DNA of 64,000 bases from 40CM-2-70-7 sp035631315 (GTDB lineage: Bacteria > Gemmatimonadota > Gemmatimonadetes > Gemmatimonadales > GWC2-71-9), in NCBI GenBank assembly GCA_035631315.1, contig DASQIZ010000039.1:1-64000 (forward strand), given 5' to 3'. Every line of letters begins with the position of its first letter. The stretch's first letter is position 1. Made by a program: the position numbers and the translations under genes. Below, one piece after another: positions 59,280-64,000 of the stretch. Below the pieces are notes generated by a model, which worked only from the letters and a program-made list of their open reading frames with translations, ran no database searches and was not told the origin of the DNA.

Positions 59280-60136
59280 TGGGACTTTGGAGCAAGCTCG
59301 GACGCGTACTCGGCCGCCGCGATCCCGCGGCGCGCGCGGACGCGGAACGGATACTTCTCGACGCTGACTTCGGACCCGCGCTCGCGGATGAGCTGCTGGC
59401 GCGGTTGGACCAGGTGCCGGATAGGGAGCTTGAGGCGGCCCTCGAACGCGAAGTGCGCGCGCTCAGCGCGAATGGTGGACCGAGAGAAGTGATCCGCGCG
59501 GCGACGTCGCCGACCGTGATGCTGCTGTACGGCGTGAACGGCGTGGGAAAGACCACGACCGCCGCGAAGCTCGCCCGGCGTCTGCAGGGGCGCGGGCGGG
59601 AGCCTCTGCTCGCGGCGGCAGACACGTTCCGCGCCGGCGCCGTTTCTCAGCTCCGCATCTGGGCCGAGCGACTGGGTGTGCCGTTCGTGGGCCCCAGTGC
59701 TGACGGCACCGGCGACTCGGCGGCAGTGGCGTTCGACGCGGTGAAGGCGGGGGCGGCCCGCGGCGTCGACACCGTGATTGTCGACACCGCGGGCCGCCTC
59801 CATACCGAAGACCGCCTGCTCGAGGAGCTGAAGAAGGTGGTGCGCGCGGTGGGCAAGGCCCACCCCGCACACGACGCCCCGCACGAGTCGCTGCTCGTGC
59901 TCGATGGCACGGTCGGGCAGACCGCGGTCCGGCAGGCGGAGGCCTTCGCGAAGGAGATCCCGCTCACGGGCACCATCATCACCAAGCTGGACGGCACGGC
60001 GCGGGGCGGCGCCGTGGTGGCCCTGTCCCGCGCCGTGCCGTCCGCGGTGCCACGGTTCGTCGGCACGGGTGAAACGCTCGAGGACCTCTCGCTCTTCGAT
60101 GCCGAGGCGTTCGCCAGGCGCCTGGTTCGCGACTGA
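59279..60136 (+). CDS. ftsY: Signal recognition particle receptor FtsY
   Basis: 285 aa from ATG 59279 (TGATG overlap). NG domain only: GVNGVGKTTTAAKLARRL, ADTFRAGA, DTAGRLHTED, TKLDGTARGG and GTGETLEDLSLFDA. The acidic A domain of long FtsY proteins is absent, so membrane targeting probably relies on the N helices. Overlaps recG by one base. Confidence 0.95.
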   Translation: MGLWSKLGRVLGRRDPAARADAERILLDADFGPALADELLARLDQVPDRELEAALEREVRALSANGGPREVIRAATSPTVMLLYGVNGVGKTTTAAKLARRLQGRGREPLLAAADTFRAGAVSQLRIWAERLGVPFVGPSADGTGDSAAVAFDAVKAGAARGVDTVIVDTAGRLHTEDRLLEELKKVVRAVGKAHPAHDAPHESLLVLDGTVGQTAVRQAEAFAKEIPLTGTIITKLDGTARGGAVVALSRAVPSAVPRFVGTGETLEDLSLFDAEAFARRLVRD

Positions 60137-62199
60137 TGCCGCTGGAGCTCAACGCCCCGGTCAAGTTCGTGAAGGGGGTAGGGCCCAAGCGCGCCGAGGC
60201 ACTGGCGCGGATGGGTGTGCGGACGGTGGGGGATCTCCTCTACCACATCCCGCACCGCTATCTCGACGCGACGACCGTCACCCCCTTCGGCCGCGCGCGC
60301 ATCAACGAAGAGGTGACCGGTGTGGGCCGGGTGGTGTCGACCGGGATCATTCCGACGCGCCGCGGGTTGCGCGTCTTCCGCGCAGTGCTCAAGGATGACA
60401 GCGGTGTCCTGGAGTGCGCGTGGCCCGGCCAGCCGTTCCTCGAGCGCACCATCAAGACGGGCCAGCTCCTGCTCGTCACCGGGCCGGTGCGGTACTATCA
60501 CGGCAAACAGCTCGCGCCGCGCGAATTCGTGATTCTGGCGGAGGCGGGGGAGGACGGACCCGATACGGGTGTGGTGCTCCCGGTGTACCCGGCCACCGAA
60601 GGCCTGACGCACAAGCAGATCCGCGGCCTGATTCACCCCCATCTGGACGCGCTCCTCGAGCTGGTGCGCGATCCTCACCCGCAGGCCCTGCGCGCGAAGG
60701 TGGGCATCCCCGAGCTGCGGCTCGCCCTCGCGGCGGTGCATCGCCCGGGCACCCCGGCGGACGCCGAGAATGGACGGCGTCGCCTCGCGTTCGACGAGTT
60801 TTTCGATCAGCAGCTGGTGCAGGCGCGGGCGCGCTTTCTGGCCAAGCGCGCCCGCACCGGGATCGCGTTTCAGCTGCGCCGCGAACTCACGACCGCCCTG
60901 AAGGAGCATCTCCCCTTCGAGCTGACCGGCGATCAGCGCCACGCCATCCGGGAAATCACCGATGACATGACGGCGCCGCAGCGCATGCACCGGCTCCTCA
61001 TGGGGGACGTGGGCACGGGCAAGACGGTGGTCGCGCTCTTCGCCATGCTGCTGGCGGTCGAGAACGAATTCCAGGCGGCCATCATGGCGCCGACGGAGCT
61101 GCTGGCGGAGCAGCACCATGCGACGCTCACCCGGTTGCTCGCCCCGCTCGATGTTCGCCCCGACCTCCTGATCGGCCGTCTGACCGCGGCGGAAAAAGAC
61201 GCTGCGCGGGAGCGGATTGCCCGCGGGTCGTCGCGCGTCATCGTCGGCACGCACGCATTGATTCAGGAATCCGTGTCGTTCCGGAAGCTCGGTCTGGCCG
61301 TGGTGGATGAGCAGCACCGGTTCGGTGTGGAGCAGCGCGCCGCACTGGTCGAGAAGGGGGACGCGCCGGATGTCCTGCTCCTTACGGCGACGCCGATTCC
61401 GCGCTCACTGGCGCTCACGCTCTACGGAGACCTGGACGTGACCCGGCTCCGGGAACGGCCGCCGGGCCGGGGGTCGATCAAGACGGCTCTCCGGACCGAT
61501 GCGTCGCGTGCCAAGATCTACGCCTTCTTGCAAGGCGAAATCGACGCGGGGCGTCAGGCGTACGTCGTCTATCCCGTCATCGAAGAATCCGAGAAAGCTG
61601 ATCTCCGGGCCGCGGCGACGATGGCCGACACGCTCAAGAAGACGTTCGGAGAGTCTCGGGTGGGCCTCGTGCACGGCCGGATGAAGCCGGAAGAGCGGGA
61701 TAGCGTGATGCGAGCGTTCCGTGACAACCGGGTGCCGCTCCTCGTCGCCACGACGGTGATCGAAGTGGGTATCGACGTGCCCAATGCCACCGTGATGGTG
61801 ATCGAGCACGCCGACCGGTTCGGTCTGGCCCAGCTGCATCAGCTGCGTGGGAGGGTGGGACGAGGGGCGGCGGCGAGCCACTGCATTCTCATCTCCGACG
61901 TCCCGGAGGCCGCGGAGAGACTCAAGGCTTTCACCGAGACGACCGACGGCTTTGCGATCGCCGAGCTCGACCTCAAAGAGCGGGGCATGGGAGAGCTCGC
62001 GGGCGCGAAGCAATCCGGCGGGCAGGCACTCCGCTACGTCCACTGGGATACCGACCTGCCGCTGCTCGAGGCTGCCCGCGTCGCAGCGGGCGCGATCATT
62101 GGATCTGATCCCGCACTCACCCGTCCGGAGCATGCCGCCTACCGTGCGCGGATTCTCCAGCGGTATGAACGGGGCTTCGAGCTGTTCCGGGTCGGTTAA
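60136..62199 (+). CDS. recG: ATP-dependent DNA helicase RecG
   Basis: 687 aa. N-terminal wedge/OB domain (GVGPKRAEALARMGVRTVGD; YHGKQLAPREF), helicase motif I MGDVGTGKTVVA, DEQHRFG (motif II), TATPIPR, VGRGAAASHC and a C-terminal motif LKERGMGELAGAKQSG. It remodels stalled replication forks. Its TAA stop overlaps the convergent stop of the next gene in TTAA. Confidence 0.96.
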   Translation: MPLELNAPVKFVKGVGPKRAEALARMGVRTVGDLLYHIPHRYLDATTVTPFGRARINEEVTGVGRVVSTGIIPTRRGLRVFRAVLKDDSGVLECAWPGQPFLERTIKTGQLLLVTGPVRYYHGKQLAPREFVILAEAGEDGPDTGVVLPVYPATEGLTHKQIRGLIHPHLDALLELVRDPHPQALRAKVGIPELRLALAAVHRPGTPADAENGRRRLAFDEFFDQQLVQARARFLAKRARTGIAFQLRRELTTALKEHLPFELTGDQRHAIREITDDMTAPQRMHRLLMGDVGTGKTVVALFAMLLAVENEFQAAIMAPTELLAEQHHATLTRLLAPLDVRPDLLIGRLTAAEKDAARERIARGSSRVIVGTHALIQESVSFRKLGLAVVDEQHRFGVEQRAALVEKGDAPDVLLLTATPIPRSLALTLYGDLDVTRLRERPPGRGSIKTALRTDASRAKIYAFLQGEIDAGRQAYVVYPVIEESEKADLRAAATMADTLKKTFGESRVGLVHGRMKPEERDSVMRAFRDNRVPLLVATTVIEVGIDVPNATVMVIEHADRFGLAQLHQLRGRVGRGAAASHCILISDVPEAAERLKAFTETTDGFAIAELDLKERGMGELAGAKQSGGQALRYVHWDTDLPLLEAARVAAGAIIGSDPALTRPEHAAYRARILQRYERGFELFRVG

Positions 62200-62687
62200 A
62201 ACGCGAGGCGGAGAGCCACAGTGGCGCCATCCGGCGTGGGCGTCACGGCGAGCTTCAGCGGGTGCACCGGTTGGTTCCGGGTGGTCGTGGACCGGCCCTT
62301 CACGTCGGCGACGAAGAGCCCCACCGCGCCGAGCAGAGAAACCTGGCCGGCGATGAGGCGCCAGCGGGCCCGGTGGTCATAATAGAGGGCCAGCTGGTAG
62401 TAGTACTCGGACTGATAGTTGCGATACCGCCCGTCCGGTCCGACGGCGCAGTTCTGGCTGTTGTTGTTGCAGATCGCGAGCAGGGAATTCCACGCGTTAT
62501 TCGAGTGGGTGTGCTGCTCGATGGCGAGCGCGGTGAATGCCACGGCCCCGGCCGCGGCGACCCACTTCCCGTAGTGCACCGCAGCATGTGCCCACGCCGA
62601 CCGCGGCGTCGAGTCGACGAGGTGCGACTGGGCGGAAACACCCTGCGCCGTGAGACCGAGCGCGAGCGCGACGATCGTCGCTTTCAC
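62196..62687 (-). CDS. Small secreted/membrane protein, unknown function
   Basis: 163 aa from GTG 62687, which overlaps the upstream gene's stop (GTGA). Signal peptide 1-20 (GVSAQ), two hydrophobic segments (about 43-57 and 115-130), and a Tyr-rich central stretch (YRNYQSEYYYQLALYYDHR) with two cysteines near 80-90 (CNNNSQNC). No family recognised. Probably a membrane-associated partner of the beta-propeller protein. Confidence 0.62.
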   Translation of the reverse strand: MKATIVALALGLTAQGVSAQSHLVDSTPRSAWAHAAVHYGKWVAAAGAVAFTALAIEQHTHSNNAWNSLLAICNNNSQNCAVGPDGRYRNYQSEYYYQLALYYDHRARWRLIAGQVSLLGAVGLFVADVKGRSTTTRNQPVHPLKLAVTPTPDGATVALRLAF

Positions 62688-63784
62688 TTGTATGACACCA
62701 CCTGCCCACCGCCCGCGATGAGAATGAGCCGGCCGTCCCACACGAGCGCTGGTTGCTCGACTGGCCCGGAGACGGTGACCCGCCAGCGCTCGGTGCCAGT
62801 CCCAGGATCGACACAACGGATCACGCCACCAACATCCGCCACGACCACGCCGTTGGCGAGGGGCGTCGGTCCGGCGACCGACACCAGATCGAGCTCCACA
62901 CCGCGTGCTGAGGCAGGAGCGGCGAGGGGAACCCGCACCAGACGCCCCGTGCGGGTGAGCACGAAAAGGGTGTCCCGCGCGATCGCCGGCGCGCCGTACA
63001 CGCCCCCGCCGACGTTCCGGGTCCACACGGTATCGAGGGTCGCAGCGTCGAGACTCTCGAGCGTGCCCGTGACGGTGGCGAGGAAGACGTGCGCGCCGTC
63101 GGTCGCGGGGGTGCCAAGCACGGTCCCCGGCGTTGGGGCGCGGCGCTTGATCGCACCGGTGGCGGGATCGACCAGGTACACCGAGTCGGCCGTCGTGGCG
63201 ATGACCAGTCCGGCCGCCGTCGGGACGGGTGCGGCGTGCACCGACCCACTCAGCCGGCGCCGCCACCGGATGCCCCCGGTGTCCGGATCGAGCGCCATCA
63301 GCACCCCAAACTCCGAGCCCGCGAACAGACCGTCCTGGGTCAGCACCATCGCCGCCGCCACACCGCCGGTCTTCGTATCCCAAACGGTCTTGCCGTTCCG
63401 CAGTTCGAGCGCATAGACGCGGCCCGACGGCGACTCCTCCGTTGCGACGTAGACACGCTTGTCCGTGAGCAGGGGACTGCTGCGGATCGTCCCGCTGACC
63501 CGGCGGTCCCACAGCACCTGTCCCGAGTCGGTGCCCAGGAGGGCGACGATCTTGTCGGTGGTGCCGACGGCGAGCACGCCCTTGCCGGCCGCCGCCGCCC
63601 CGCGGATTTCGCGTCCCGGGTTGGCGCGCCAGCCGAATTGCGGGGTCCCGTCCAGGCGGGTCGCGGCGTCGATGTCATGGGCGGGGGATCCGAGGTAGAC
63701 GGGCCAGGTCACGGGCTGGCTCTCGGGTCCATGCCGGATGACCGGTGCGCACGCGATCGCGTTGACAGTGCACAGCACCGTCAC
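62684..63784 (-). CDS. PQQ-type beta-propeller lipoprotein (BamB-like)
   Basis: 366 aa from GTG 63784; the signal ends VNAIAC, so a lipidated Cys near residue 12 is possible. At least six repeated blade motifs (for example GQVLWDRRVSG, GKTVWDTKTGG, GGIRWRRRLSG, GTERWRVTVSG) define a PQQ/WD-like propeller. BamB-type lipoproteins assemble outer-membrane proteins; the blades support a scaffold role but not that exact identity. Divergent from asnS with 15 bp between the starts. Confidence 0.8.
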   Translation of the reverse strand: MTVLCTVNAIACAPVIRHGPESQPVTWPVYLGSPAHDIDAATRLDGTPQFGWRANPGREIRGAAAAGKGVLAVGTTDKIVALLGTDSGQVLWDRRVSGTIRSSPLLTDKRVYVATEESPSGRVYALELRNGKTVWDTKTGGVAAAMVLTQDGLFAGSEFGVLMALDPDTGGIRWRRRLSGSVHAAPVPTAAGLVIATTADSVYLVDPATGAIKRRAPTPGTVLGTPATDGAHVFLATVTGTLESLDAATLDTVWTRNVGGGVYGAPAIARDTLFVLTRTGRLVRVPLAAPASARGVELDLVSVAGPTPLANGVVVADVGGVIRCVDPGTGTERWRVTVSGPVEQPALVWDGRLILIAGGGQVVSYK

Positions 63785-63790
63785 TAGTAT
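63762..63790 (+). promoter_or_regulatory. Strong leaderless promoter of asnS
   Basis: Perfect -35 TTGACA (63762-63767), exactly 17 bp, -10 TAGTAT (63785-63790), and ATG at 63800 nine bases later. Transcription is predicted to begin within 1-3 nt of the start codon, giving a leaderless asnS message. The -35 box lies inside the divergent lipoprotein gene. Confidence 0.75.
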
Positions 63791-63799
63791 GCCGCGCCT

Positions 63800-64000
63800 A
63801 TGCCGGAACAAACGCGTATCGACGCGCTGGCCGACCGCGTCGGTCAGACGGTCACCGTTCGCGGATGGGTGATGACCACCCGTTCGAGCGGCAAGATCGC
63901 GTTCGTCACGTTGCGGGACGGCACCGGATACCTGCAAGCAGTGGTCTCCAAGAAGGATGTGCCCGTGGCCGCGTGGGAGGCGAGCGGGCGGCTGACCCAA
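63800..64000 (+). CDS. asnS: Asparaginyl-tRNA synthetase, N-terminal OB-fold part
   Basis: 67 codons before the window ends. OB-fold anticodon-binding domain: VTVRGWVMTTRSSGKIAFVT then LRDGTGYLQAVVSKKDV. The RSSGKIAF-x-x-LRDGTG pattern fits the archaeal-like AsnRS form. The class II catalytic core is outside the window. Confidence 0.84.
   Translation, partial: MPEQTRIDALADRVGQTVTVRGWVMTTRSSGKIAFVTLRDGTGYLQAVVSKKDVPVAAWEASGRLTQ

Noticed and set aside
1..64000. CRISPR array, insertion sequence or prophage
   Set aside because: No regularly spaced repeats, transposase, integrase or phage structural gene was seen.

Overview
This is a 64 kb, gene-dense, high-GC bacterial chromosome segment. I see no insertion sequence, prophage or CRISPR array. 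Several traits point, as an inference only, to Gemmatimonadota or a close relative. These are a complete division and cell-wall (dcw) cluster with a meso-DAP type MurE, an operon mixing chemosensory genes with MglA and roadblock genes, many short lipoproteins, and promoters whose -10 box lies about 7 nt before the start codon (leaderless messages).

Layout. 1-7.6 kb is accessory: the 5' end of a threonine-dehydratase-like gene with an ornithine-cyclodeaminase-like gene, two paralogous short lipoproteins about 5 kb apart, a tandem family of small unknown proteins (two intact, one truncated) each preceded by the same CTCTAGG-type element, an S10 carboxypeptidase, an acyltransferase, an SH3 protein and a flavin-reductase-like protein. 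7.6-19.9 kb is housekeeping: tilS-hpt-ftsH-folP-cdaA, then yggS-divIVA-ileS-dksA/traR-lspA-rluD. The IleRS carries a swapped signature motif, GIHH in place of HIGH.

19.9-37.1 kb is the most unusual part. It is a run of same-strand, mostly overlapping genes: cheW, cheY, cheA, a cheC-like phosphatase, a large TPR protein, a DUF4388(PATAN)-TPR protein, three roadblock/LC7 proteins, an MglA-type GTPase, a protein with two DnaA/Hda-like AAA+ modules and no DnaA DNA-binding domain, a second DUF4388-TPR protein, cheR, cheD, cheB, two more cheW-like genes and a TPR protein. No receptor or flagellar gene is present. It looks like a chemosensory pathway wired to a polarity or motility GTPase switch, with the double AAA+ protein as a new component.

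37-40.2 kb holds a HExxH membrane protease, a small membrane protein, tRNA-Val(UAC), a large secreted TPR-like protein and tRNA-Asp(GUC) followed by a terminator. 40.3-55.6 kb is the dcw cluster rsmH-ftsL-ftsI-murE-murF-mraY-murD-ftsW-murG-murC-ftsQ-ftsA-ftsZ, without mraZ, murB or ddl. An M23 peptidase, a hisA-like gene, a VWA-like membrane protein, ftsY and recG follow on the same strand. Two minus-strand genes (a small membrane protein and a PQQ/beta-propeller lipoprotein) and the divergent 5' end of asnS close the window.

Start codons were chosen mainly from 1-4 bp stop/start overlaps (ATGA, GTGA, TGATG), which are very frequent here and imply tight translational coupling.
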